DNA from: Sipunculus nudus
Taxonomy: Eukaryota; Annelida; Sipuncula; Golfingiida; Sipunculidae
Reading direction: 5' to 3'
Length of the DNA: 64,000 bases
NCBI GenBank assembly: GCA_026874595.1
Contig: CM049320.1
Location: 7,071,464-7,135,463, forward strand
In this document: positions 11,885 through 23,061 of the stretch, piece by piece
Position numbering within the stretch: position 1 is the first letter of the stretch
Layout: each line of letters starts with the position of its first letter
Notes under the pieces: model-generated
Databases searched by the model: none
What the model saw: the letters and a program-made list of their open reading frames with translations, nothing else
Told to the model about the DNA's origin: nothing
Translations under genes and position numbers: made by a program

Positions 11885-12347
11885 TGATACCTTCAACTGC
11901 ACACACTATTCTGTGCACGGTTTTGTAAGTCTATCAGGATCAGATTACGTAAGGCTACTCAAACCCTTCATCAACATCATATAACCTGACAAGGAGTAAG
12001 GACTATCGTCCATGGCGCCGTTGCCAGGTCGAGACAATCTCAAGCAGGAGGTCGAGTTATGAACAGACTAATGTTGAATGTTTGTATCACATTTTTAGTT
12101 CTTCGATGGCCTTATTATATCTGTGCTCTTGTGGATATACTTGGTGGTGTTAATAAAAAGGAAATTCATCTCGCTTTTTTATACACCAGTTATCTGTCTT
12201 TTCTGAATTATGCGATAAACTTTTTTAGTTTACATGTTTTTGTGGCCTGATTTCCGAAAAAGTCTGGCCAAGCCTTTTTTAAAGTACACAAGCCAATCCA
12301 ACGAATCCAGTGTATCCGTAGTCACACAGGAACTGGAAATGAACTGA
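11885..12347 (+). pseudogene. Class-A GPCR pseudogene fragment (end of TM5 to C-tail, copy 2)
   Basis: The frame set by the codon at 11903 reads a TM5 end and third loop (CKSIRIRLRKATQTL), crosses a TGA at 11987-11989, continues through HGAVARSRQSQAGGRV into TM6 (NRLMLNVCITFL...WPYYICALVDIL), a short third extracellular loop, and TM7 (LYTSYLSFLNYAIN). The NPxxY proline is replaced (NFFSL). A frameshift at about 12248 then leads to a textbook helix 8, DFRKSLAKPFLK, and a Ser/Thr-rich tail ending at a TGA (12345-12347). No TM1-TM4 is recognisable upstream. The intronless stretch, in-frame stop, frameshift and lost proline mark it as a pseudogene. It is an inverted paralogue of the 7700-8065 copy. 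The family is class A (rhodopsin); the subfamily is not recognised. Confidence 0.8.
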
Positions 12348-13359
12348 AGAGCAAAAAGAGAGCAACCAGAAAGCTAACATCCCTACTGAGTAATAGCTGT
12401 TACTGAACGCAGACCTATGTATATATGAGTCAGGAAAAGTAGTTTGGCTTACACAGAACCACAACATTACATGTATGTGATTATCTAACGGACTGAACTG
12501 ACTTTGGATACAGTTGAGCTAATTTAAAATACAAGTTAAAGACTTCATATAGAGACCTGATGGGGGCAATGTTCATGTTACACTTCTGTCGGGGTTTATG
12601 CCTTTTCTTATCGTAGTTTCCTTTAACATAAAATGTTATACATATAAATAAAATGTATAGTTTCTGCTTAACAAAAATATATAAAAGAGCAGTATATATG
12701 TTTTATTTGTAGACGCTTTATTTCTAGTAAAGGTGAATTATAAACGTAACCACCGATTAATATATATATATATATGTATATATATATATTACCTCTGTCA
12801 CTATCTATGCAAGGCTTATTCCTCTGTTATAGCTCTGGGTGTAGTTATACGGTGTTGTGATAATCGCGCATATACATGGCTTTACACCTGTAACTGAGTC
12901 TCCGTTGTTATATGTACAGTATGTGACTTGTGTAAGGAATGTCAACTCTCACCACGACAAGAGATGTACCAGCATTTCCCCTTTAAAATTACCTACAGCG
13001 CCAGTCTATGCAAAACATAGCCTTCATCTGGTCAAATATTGTCAATTGTAATAATTTTGCTGTTGAAGTGCCTGGAATTAAAGTCTTAAGTAGAAGCTGC
13101 TTGTCGGTTGTTAGTCCAGGCACCCGTTACTGGCACTCCAAACAACCGTAGGATAAGAGAAGAAACGTTTCCTGGCTGTCGCGCACGTCACACACATTTG
13201 GACACATTAATCATGGTACAATTAAGGGTCTGCAGCACAAGGTATACCAATTTACCCCTTTACCCTACGATACAGTAACATGAACAGAAGCATTTTAAAA
13301 TGGCTTTATGCCAAGACACGACGGATCCAATTCTCTCCCGCACGGTATATATGTAAGTG

Positions 13360-13410
<51 letters not shown>

Positions 13411-14203
13411 TAGAGTCAGAAAAGTATGTCAAAACTGTAGAAAATTTAAAACTATGCTGACAAACTGATCTGTGGCGTTCAGTTACCAGAACATGTGAAC
13501 CCATATCCAAAAGGCTTAGTATTGGTTAAAAGGCATATATTACAATGGACATTGTTTCTTATGGTCCACAAAGCATGAATGGACAATCGCCAGCTTACAT
13601 TAAGGAATTCAACCTTATAAGTTATTCACCTTGTCTGTCATTGCGATGACGCGGTAGCAATCTGATGAATCCCATAAATCCGTATCTCTTTGCTTGTGTA
13701 TAAAGCTTTAAGTATTTTTAACTTGTGTATTGCCTGCTATCTCTATAGTATGTGTTATTTGTTTAGTATTTAATGTGTGCCTTGCATAGTAATGTGTAAT
13801 ATTTCATTATTGTTAACTGCTCTAGAGCAATAACACGATATTGAATATATATTTGAAGAATAAATAAATAAATGCTGACAGCAATCTGCTGACCGCAAGG
13901 AAAATTCGATTCTAAGGTTAACATTTTTTCTAAATACAATATTCACAGCTCCGATGCCGATATTTGTAATTGTAAGTTATCTTTGCTAAAAAAATCACGT
14001 ATGTGTCCTTGAATATTACGACATAAAAGAAGCCCATTAAACCGTCTCTCCAAACTCACATAATTTTTATGCCTTCCTGTAGTTATATTGCTTATGACAG
14101 AATATCAATTAAAAGGCATTTTATCAAAACTGATTGGGTTAGTGACATTTCCCCGTCGGATTATTCATGTCCAACTGGTAGTACTCGGCGAGTGCTGGGC
14201 ATG

Positions 14204-14253
<50 letters not shown>

Positions 14254-14313
14254 GTACGTATGTATTCAGTACCTTAGCTTTTCCTGCCCCGTCTCCCCCG
14301 AACCGAGATCTAA

Positions 14314-14383
<70 letters not shown>

Positions 14384-14433
14384 GCGCCCCTTTTAAGAAC
14401 GTGCAAAAGCCTATGAAAAGCATTTACTGCCCC
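12348..14433. other. Non-coding stretch rich in TA microsatellites
   Basis: Similarity to the GPCR copy 1 flank fades by about 12450. After that the interval contains (TA)n tracts at about 12762-12790, 13366-13407, 14202-14252 and 14316-14385. Frames rich in Tyr-Ile repeats (14069-14416 and 14088-14396) are TA-run artefacts. No gene is supported. Confidence 0.6.
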
Positions 14434-14462
14434 CCTCAGACTTTGCTCAGGCTACAGCCCTG

Positions 14463-14509
<47 letters not shown>

Positions 14510-14654
14510 TGATATATATATATATATATATATATAGGTGTGTGCGCAGCGGTTAAAGCGAAGGATTCGGGAAAGACTCCAGTGTTTGAACGCTGCGTAA
14601 AGAGTGTATACACAGGAGTGATAAAACTCAGACTTTGCTCAGGCTACAGCCCTG

Positions 14655-14729
<75 letters not shown>

Positions 14730-14820
14730 TGTGTGCGCAGCGGTTAAAGCGAAGGATTCGGGAACGACTCCAGTGTATGAACGCTGCGTAAAGAGTGTAT
14801 ACACAGGAGTGATAAAACGT
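14434..14820 (+). repeat. Tandem SINE-like units joined by long (TA)n tracts
   Basis: Two nearly identical units start GGTGTGTGCGCAGCGGTTAA (14537 and 14728). Each has an A-box-like GCGCAGCGGTTAAAGCG and a weak B-box-like TGAACGCTGCG. The segment CAGACTTTGCTCAGGCTACA precedes (TA)n at 14434-14535 and again at 14629-14727. Head, body and TA tail repeat with a period of about 191 bp, as for head-to-tail SINE copies or a tandem duplication mediated by the TA tails. Two differences between the heads are visible (GGGAAAGAC/GGGAACGAC and GTGTTTGAA/GTGTATGAA). Confidence 0.65.
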
Positions 14821-14869
14821 CTTATATTAGCCACTTCTTTGGTGTCACCTAACCAGGCAAACATAACAT

Positions 14870-15730
14870 GACTCGCATGTATATCAGTTTATAAGTAACC
14901 AATTGGCTGCGTATATACACATTCACATAGGACGCTATCCATGGATAAAATTCAGACCAAGCAGAGCTTAACGTACAGTTCACAATTTACAGTTACTATT
15001 ATCTATTTAATGTTAAATTAAATTGATTACTATATTTATGAAATATGAGGTTTGAAGCAACTTTTAAACCAGTCACCAGAATCACAAACAAACACATATT
15101 GAAGAAAATTACAAACTACTTATATGGCATATAAAATAAAGTGAAAATACATATATGGTGTTGATTCCCTTGAGGACAGATTAAGAGACAGGTAATGAGA
15201 TAAATAGAGAGAAATTGAAACAAGAACGATTAATTAATTATCTTACTATCTCTTGAGATGTAAAATAATTACCCGACTATCCCAAAAAAGAGAGGTGGTC
15301 AGGTTTAGTTAGATTTAAAAATTAGTATGTAGTCATACAATCACACCCTGTACCGGGCACATTTTTATCTGAACATTTCCTTACTTTTGAAAAGGCTTGA
15401 CCGTTATGAACTCTGAACTTTGACCTTTTCTTCCTCTTTATTTTTACTTCAGTGGTACTACTAAGGGAGTACACATAAAAATCCTTTATGTAAATTCTGG
15501 GAATTTTAAAGCTCACTATTTATATTGTCACTCTCCACATTGCACTTAAAATTGAGATAAATGACATTATGTTGCTTTCCTGTTTTCCTTGAGAGTGCCG
15601 AGACAGAGGGAGCAGTTACACGGTATCGCCTAACATACATACTTTTCTTACTGCTGAGTATTTAAAAATGAGGGTGTCACCAGAATGTGCTGCCATCTCG
15701 TACCAAATGTATAAACTACTAAAAAATGAC
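14870..15730. other. Non-coding stretch, nothing recognised
   Basis: AT-rich sequence. A 64-codon minus-strand frame (15322-15516) is Lys/Arg-rich but has no motif or splice context. Confidence 0.5.
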
Positions 15731-15734
15731 CTCT

Positions 15735-16145
15735 GAAATCCAATGGCCATTATTGGAGGTCTCGGCACCGGTATCAAGGCCAGGCTCCGCCGGCCTCGGA
15801 CTCGGCCTTGGCCTCGCAAGACAGTGTTTTATCAAATCTACGTCACAACAAAATAGCACTCATAAATATAAAATTTATTAGAAAATTACAAATAAATCAA
15901 AATGCCTACCACGAATGAAACAAGCGACTATGTTGTATGAAAACCAACGTTAGGTCGTGACTCGGTCTCGGCCTTAGAAGACCGTGACTCGGCCTCGGTC
16001 TTGGCCTCGGAGGGTCATGACTCGGTCTCGGCCTTTGAAGTCCGTGACTCGGACTCAGTCTTGGCCTCGGAGGGTCGTGACTCGGTCTCGGCCTTAGAAG
16101 TCCGTGACTCGGCCTCGGTCTTGGCCTCGGAGGGTCGTGACTCGA
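15735..16145. repeat. GC-rich minisatellite, about 60-bp unit
   Basis: Units containing CTCGGCCTCGGTCTTGGCCT and GAGGGTCGTGACTCGGTC repeat with a 60-bp period across about 15955-16145. A related degenerate block (CGGCCTCGGACTCGGCCTTG) lies near 15790. Because 60 is divisible by three, both strands stay open, giving Ser/Asp-rich frames on plus (16001-16291) and Pro/Arg-rich frames on minus (15906-16175). Neither looks like a real gene, and the GC content contrasts sharply with the flanks. Confidence 0.8.
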
Positions 16146-16617
16146 CAACAACACTGACCCTGACAGTGATTGCAATAGGGAGCTGGTCAGTATTGTCTAT
16201 CCATGAGATTCATGAAACCCTAATGTGGGCAAAAATCAATGCCCTTCTGACCTCATACAAACAACAGAGAGAGGAAAACTATGAAGAATAGGCACAGTTT
16301 AAAGCAGAGCCTGATCGAGAGAGGACCTGGTCTCCCAACATTCACACTCCCGCTGACTACAAATGCTTTTTACATGAGAATGAGCTGTTGCGACCCCTGT
16401 CGTAAAAATGTTCCCTTTTGTAACAATTCTACAATAGGGGTCTTCATGTAGCTCAAACTCATGAAATAAAGGGATTGTTACAGAGCTTACTTCAATCTAA
16501 TCTTGGCTTCCTTATGGTAACCCTAACCTCGAAAATACGCCGCAGTAGGCCCACAAACGTCCTGGCTGATTTTGGTAGCCGGGTGGAGGTGGGGACGAAC
16601 TGCTCGGGCTTCAAACG

Positions 16618-16690
16618 CACCCCCCCCCCCCACACACACACATACACACAAACACACGAACGGGGATGAGCGCATACCCTCCTGGCGGAA
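16618..16690. repeat. C-run, (CA)n tract and a lone MITE end
   Basis: A poly-C run passes into a CA microsatellite and then CGCATACCCTCCTGGCGGAA, which matches the right terminal repeat of the GCCTCCGCC MITE family (see 35098-35413). No matching left end is visible nearby, so this is a truncated copy. Confidence 0.55.
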
Positions 16691-16912
16691 GCAATTATTT
16701 CTCGTGTTCTCTTCTGCTATATTAATTCTTGGACTTGAAAAGTTAAAAGCTCTCCATCTATACTACCAGTCTTCATATTGTTTACTAATAAATAAAAAAG
16801 AATAAGCCCACAATGTAGTAATGGGAATTTCCTGTTCGTCGACCATGTACAGTTGACGTGATTTTATTGGAATAACCCATCGGCCTAAATAATAAGTCTA
16901 CTTATTTTAAAC

Positions 16913-16987
16913 ATGGCGTCCAGTGTGAGCTTTCCGCTTCCTGGTTTGGTTCACGTGATCTCATACGATCGGGACGCGCCATGGCAG
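16913..16987 (+). CDS. Candidate first coding exon, unknown gene (low confidence)
   Basis: AAACATGGCGTCC at 16909-16921 combines a strong initiation context with the YY1-like promoter motif AANATGGCG. The 25-codon frame (MASSVSFPLPGL... to ...RDAPWQ) ends at CAG|GTTCGT, an acceptable but not ideal donor. An E-box CACGTG and an ETS-like GCTTCCTGG lie in or beside the frame. No downstream exon was identified and no family is recognised. It may equally be chance. Confidence 0.22.
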
Positions 16988-19900
16988 GTTCGTTATCGTA
17001 ATGGAAATTCCCTCCGCCAGACCGCATAAATTATCCTTGTTTTCCGTGTTATTCCGCATATTCACTATCCCAGCATGTTTTGCATAGAATGTTATAATTT
17101 TACATCCGCCAGGTATTAATCTGTTTTGTCATCTTGGTTGGTAGGCAGGATGGTTGGTCGGCTAATAACATTACACAGAAAACTATGAACAACAATCCAT
17201 TAAATAACGGGGTTAACCTGGCGAGTTATTTTGCCGTCTGCATGCACAGCTGTGATCTAAATGAAGCCGGACGTATTCTGGTTGGCAGGGTTGACCTGTG
17301 ATGGAACCATCGACTTTATGAGCCGGATATATTTCTTTCGGCTCGAATAGGAATATTTCCCATGTAAGGCACCAAACACTGGAGTTTGATCAGTATTAAT
17401 GTTACAGTTTGCTGGAAACCCAGAATGTTGAAGGAGCCGTGCGGTCCGCAGTGGTTATCTGTAATCGTTAGCCATTTGATTTGTAGGCAAATGCCTTTTA
17501 TTCTCTATGGTCATACCCGCGCCTGAATGTGATATCAATAGTTTTATTGGTGAACTTAAAAATATCTTGTAATGTTATTCAATAGTATAAAACATATACT
17601 ATTCGTTCAAGGCTTGGATTGAATGGCAGCCTTGAGATATGTAATTGTGTATACCATGTATCCCTCTCCGTGCGAAACCACAATCCTGAATTATCTTATG
17701 CCAAGTTTCCTGCACATGAAAGGCTAACTGATTTAAACGTTTCCTCGAGTTCTGTCAACAATAAATAAGTACTTAACAAAATATGTCATTGTGCATATCA
17801 AATATCCCTCTCCATGCGAAAACACAATCCAGAATTAGAATATGTCAAGTTTCCTGCACATGAAAGGGTAACTGATTAATGAAAAATATTCTGATGATTT
17901 AAATGGCGTATTGGCCGCGGTGATGATGACGATTTTGATGATGATAATGATGAAGACGTATAAGGGATTTTACTAATGCTGATGGACAGTGATAAAAATA
18001 CACTGCAAACAACACCTTTTATATTGCCAAAATGCATAATTAAGAGCCACGTTTCCCTCTATATAAATGGAAGCAGCATAATTTTAGCCATGTTCTTGTA
18101 AATTCCTTAATCGCTCAGCCATTAAACATTATGACTAACTCAGATCACTTCGGATCGCCTACCATGACGTGATTCTCCGTATTGAAGTTGAATTAGAGCA
18201 AAGACACTCTTGCGAAAGAGTCATTTACAAATAAAAAGTTATGTTTTGATTGCCCTCCAGGAATGCCCCGATAAACATGATGTATTTGCTTGCTTTTCCT
18301 CAAGCTCACATCCATGTTACCTGTACGCACACAGACAATAAATAACGTTAGGCTACTGACTCCGAAGACCCTGCATCCTTCGCCTTAGCTGGATTCTGCG
18401 AATTGAAATGGAAAGTGGAGCGCAAGCATTCATTCAAACGAACTGTTATAAGCATAATGGCCAGGATGCAAGCTTCACGCATCAGTGGCAATATCTATGC
18501 ACACGGTCACCAGTTATAATACTTCCTTATTGCCAAAGCTCTGACGTTACCGATATCTACTTGTTACTGTTATTTAACATTTCCAAGGAGGTGATGATTT
18601 CAGGCGTGTCTGTTTTTTTCTTTGTACAATTGTTAAGAGATTACAAGAAAATATATATAATATATACACTGCATATGATACAATAAGAAAAAATGTGACC
18701 AAGGCCAGACTTTTTTAATTTTTCGGTTTACAAACCCGCCGACCTCCGATTTCCTCATTTCAGAAAAAAAATAAAATTGGCATTTTGACTTTTTTTTTCC
18801 TTTTATATTACGTCGCCGAATCCAGCACGGTTGTTGACAAATGAATTGTTTAGTGACCATGTGTATTAGATCACCTCAAATGTTAGAAATCTTATGATTG
18901 GCTAATAAGGTCACTTTCTTAATGACAGATGGAGGGTTTAAGCCAATCAAAATAGGGTATCCTTGGGCCATAAATGCAATTGATTGGCCATCAAGTAGTC
19001 AAAAGATTCAGCAGGGAAATTGAGAATTCTTGGAGAGTTTTCAAAGTTCGTTTTCTGCACTACGGTACATTTTCAAACCAGCTTTTAGGTCATATTTGTT
19101 AAACATATTTGTTATAGATAGATGTGAATTAGAAAAGAAAATTAGTTTGGTTGCATAGCGGCTTTACCAGCTTGCCACTGTTAATAACTTGCTGGATATA
19201 CACACAAAACTTCTTAAGACTAATTATTGCACTCAAAGTCGAGGCTATTAATTACTGCGAATTGGCTAAGTTTCACAAGTTTACTCTTTAAAATATTATA
19301 ACTTGTCAAAACTTAAAAATGTAGTCTTGTAACGCTTAAAAGAAAATAACTGAACAGATGAAATTATATATTGCTTGAGGTCGTCATGTACTCTTTGAAA
19401 ACTCCAGGAATTCTCAGGGTTTCTGCAGTATTTCCGACTATCTGTAGTCTTAGTGGCGCGGTTTTATGTAAAGCGTTGCAGCGCGTTGGCTTTGCGGATA
19501 TTTTTAAAGTCAAAACAAAAGCAAGCTAAAATGAAAGCCATTTAAAATGCAGAAACTTTGAAAGGATTCATTTAATTGTTCCAAACGGATGTGATGGAAG
19601 CTTTGATGTGTATGGATGCCGAAAAGCAATTCCGGACTGACAGTGGCCAAGTGACGGCATATAAAATGAGTACGGTACGTACTGTCACGGCCATGGTAGG
19701 AAATGCAGATGAATAAATAAAGATTATTTATACTTTTTAAAATTTTAAAATAGTTGAATAATTCAATGTTATCTCCAATGGAAACCTCACTTTATTAGCA
19801 GTTGTTGTATATTCAAAGGACTGTCAAACATGCGCAACACCAAAAAGGAAAGGTCATGGTCATGAATCAAACAACTCGCGTTCCATGTTGTTGACATTTG

Positions 19901-20520
19901 ATAAACAATAGGCGAATAGCTGCAAGTCGCATATTGTCATTGTTATTGTCATTCACGACTGGAAAATAAAAACTGCAGTCTATCATGCTAGCAGTGAATA
20001 TTTAGTTTTCTCCTTGCATATCTGACAAAAAATATATTTTATATTTATATAAGTGTTTGACTGGTCTTTAATTTGTAAAACTTCATAAAATAGGCAGTTC
20101 ACTTGGCAGGGACAGTGACTGAATTTTTATTTCAGGTGTGTATGAAACCAAAAGTTTTACTGTTTAAACTTTTATTTGTCATTAATTTACCTTCAATGAC
20201 ATTTGAATGGCTTGAAATAACATGGCACACGCAAGATTCATGTGGAAAACTCAAGAGGATGATGATAATATTTTAATTTTTATATATTATATTATATATT
20301 CTATACAGGTTTATATAGAGCCATTTAAATATGAATTTTATAACCCAACTGTACAATACAGGATTCAGGAACACCAGTATCCAGGTTTGTTCCAATTTTT
20401 TTTTTTTTCCTACCTCCTACCTATCACTTTTGTCAATCATGTTCGTAAACCAAAGAATTAAAAAAGTCTGGCCCAATGGGTTATGAGGCTCAGCTTCCAC
20501 ACCATCAGAGGACGGGGCCG
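16988..20520. other. Non-coding stretch; 80-bp direct repeat at 17660-17878
   Basis: No supportable gene. Two copies of an approximately 78-bp segment occur at about 17660-17736 and 17801-17878, each running from TATCCCTCTCC to TTTCCTGCACATGAAAGG and TAACTGATT, about 141 bp apart. A GAT-rich patch lies at about 17921-17956. The frames 18408-18686, 18633-18860 and 20222-20461 lack motifs. Confidence 0.5.
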
Positions 20521-20521
20521 C

Positions 20522-20574
20522 CGCCGGGGGGGTGGGGGGGGGGGGTGGGGTGGGGGGGGGGGGGGGGGGGGTGG
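20522..20574 (+). repeat. Long poly-G tract, strong G-quadruplex potential
   Basis: About 50 bases of almost uninterrupted G broken only by single T residues. It contains many G-runs of four or more with short loops, so quadruplex folding is likely on the plus strand. Length may be unreliable in an assembly. Confidence 0.8.
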
Positions 20575-20819
20575 GATCTACCATATTATACATCAATGTG
20601 CCTTCTTTGGGGGATTGATTTGACTCCCTGACACCGAGGTCGAGATTTATAGAATTGACGTGTAGTTAGAATTTAAAGGTACATAATCATTTGCAATAAT
20701 ATGTGTATTATCTCACACTATTGATGCATTTTGGCTCAATACAAAAATTCCCCAGCATAAAGCCAAACACATCTTAGTCTGCCCAATACATCTGTTCTAT
20801 GCGTTATTATAGTTCTGTA

Positions 20820-20905
20820 TTTGAGTAAACACAGCCCACGTGTGTTTGTTTACCGCAACAAGACTGCGTGACCAGGGGGTCTGACTTGCGCATGCGCGAA
20901 AACCC
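20820..20905 (+). repeat. Repeat family R2, copy 1, with NRF1-like palindrome
   Basis: The segment CACGTGTGTTTGTTTACCGC...TGCGTGACC...GTCTGACTTGCGCATGCGCG aligns in order with 46830-46890 (plus) and with the minus strand at about 33080-33150. The palindrome TGCGCATGCGCG at 20887-20898 matches the NRF1 consensus YGCGCAYGCGCR at every position. An ATG at 20926 opens only six codons before a stop. Promoter activity is possible, but membership of a repeat family weakens a single-gene promoter reading. Confidence 0.5.
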
Positions 20906-20959
20906 CCGAAACAAAAACAAGAAACATGGAAGAAGAAACGAGGTAGAAACATCGGTCGG

Positions 20960-23061
20960 AAGCTTGAAAATCTTGATGCGCGATAAGATCACTGGGTGGC
21001 CTGGGCGCTATGTACAATCGATCCCGTTTAATCGAATATCCTATTTGTCAATCGATAATCTTCATTGAAGCGGGCTATTCAAATAATCTTCAAGTTTGTA
21101 GCCGTCACTGTGATACTATGGCTATAGGATGGCTTGCGTGTGTTTCCCGTATTCGACAGAGCTTTCAGAACAAGTTTTGAATTTTTTTAAATGATGTTTC
21201 AATTAATTAGTTTATATATTTTATTTATTATTAATTTTTACATTCTCAACGGAGAAAATACTGAATATTTACCCGTTTGCATTCGTTTTAATACTGCAAA
21301 TGGCTGACAGCTTACCGATCATGTGATTATTTCAAAGTTTGTGAAAAGGTGTGATTCGATTCTTAAAGGATTTCGATTTACCATTAAACATTTTATTTGT
21401 GTCAACTCAAGAAATAGAGAATAACTCTGCATTTACCTGTTAGTATCTGTTATCTATAAAAATGATGTTTCTGCAAATGGCAGACATCATGTTATTGTGA
21501 GGAGGACACAATATTGCAGGCATATTTAACATACTAGTACATGGTATGTGTGTAGCCCATTTCAATTTGATTGTTTACGACTGACCGTAGGACAGGCCAG
21601 CTATGTAGGGTGTTAGAGCGATGGTTTAGCTGTTTGTGATAAATTTATAACTGTTTGTCATTATCGATCCTGGCAAAGGGCGGAATAGCCAAATAACTTG
21701 ATGTCTATGAGCTTAAATATGGTATGGACTTAATTTATAATTGTTGCCGTGGGGCTAATAGTATTAAATTTGGGCCGCTTTGACTAAAATTTATATATAT
21801 ATATATATACTGTATATATGTGTGTGTGTGCGAGGGTGTGTGTGTGTGAGGGTGTGTGTGTGTGTGAGTTTATTGTAATCAGACCAACGCAGATTTTATA
21901 TTTAGGAGCCAGTCTCCCCCGCCAACACAGAGAGTTCGAAAAACAGTGCAGATGCCAGACAAAAAGTGAGTTTTCATAAGGAAATAAAATGATATTTTTT
22001 CATAAATTCTGTGGAAGGATGGGGATTGAAACTGATTTAAATGAATAACTGAAATATAATAAACGTTACCGTTTATTATGGTGTATAATTTTGCCCCTTC
22101 TTTTCTCCTTGGGCTATGGATACATATGGTGTAACAGATACCGCTATCAGTATTTTACCATATGTACTTTTACTTTTTCATAGTGTTTGGTAATTTGGTT
22201 TCCCTGTTAGCTAATTTACCAACAGAATGTTATTATTTTTTTAATTGTGTGGAGAGTTAGACTGGAATAATTAGATAAAATTATGAAGTAATTCGGATAA
22301 CTAGAGTTTTATATTTATTGAAAGGATACTCTACCATTTCTTTATTCCGATTGAGGGCCAGAGCCATTCACTGGTATTAGGAGGTGCCTTTGTTCTGGAG
22401 CTCACCTGTGTTTGTATATGGCCCCTTTACCTTTATAAATTTACAATTAAATGGAAAAGATAGAAAGAGAGAAAGAGAGAGAGACAGAGAGAGGGGGGGG
22501 GGAGGGAGAGAGAGAGATAGAGAGAGAAAGAGAGAGAGAAGAGCACAATGTATATCATGTCTTAAGTTTCTAACATATTTCAGCATTACTCGACAGGACA
22601 AGCATGTACCCGTTAATACCTCCGCCAAGAATTACCTGGAGTCCTCTAATAAGTTCGTATAACGCCTCTTTGGCGGATCGAAATGAGCTCGTGTCAGGAA
22701 GCTTTTAGCAAACACAGCAATGTTAAAAAAAAACATGTAACCGAAGATGGTTTGTTGCATATATGTGGAAGTTGAAAGGTCATTAGCTGTAAAACGTCCT
22801 TTGCAAAACTATGTCGTCTGACGTGCCGCAAGATTTATGTGTCTGAATTATTTCGGCTGGTCCCCCATAGGTCATAAAAACATGTGGATATAAACAAATA
22901 AACAGTCTGTCTGTGATGGGATTGGCGTTTTCTGGCTTTTTTTATTTAGGTTCAAGGGAATATATTAGTTAATAGGCGTCATATTCGGAAAACCTGTTTT
23001 AAATAAATCCTTCAGTACTGAACGATACTTGTGTTCTGAAATATTTCAATACGCCCGTCAG
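20960..23061. other. Non-coding stretch with simple repeats
   Basis: No gene is supported. Simple sequences are TA/TG dinucleotides at about 21789-21870 and a GA-rich tract at about 22452-22545, which creates Arg/Glu and Leu/Ser frames on the two strands (22384-22662 and 22377-22628). Confidence 0.5.

Noticed and set aside
14069..14416. Frames rich in Tyr-Ile repeats (also 14540-14871 and 27381-27815)
   Set aside because: They are translations of (TA)n microsatellites, with no non-repetitive conserved part.
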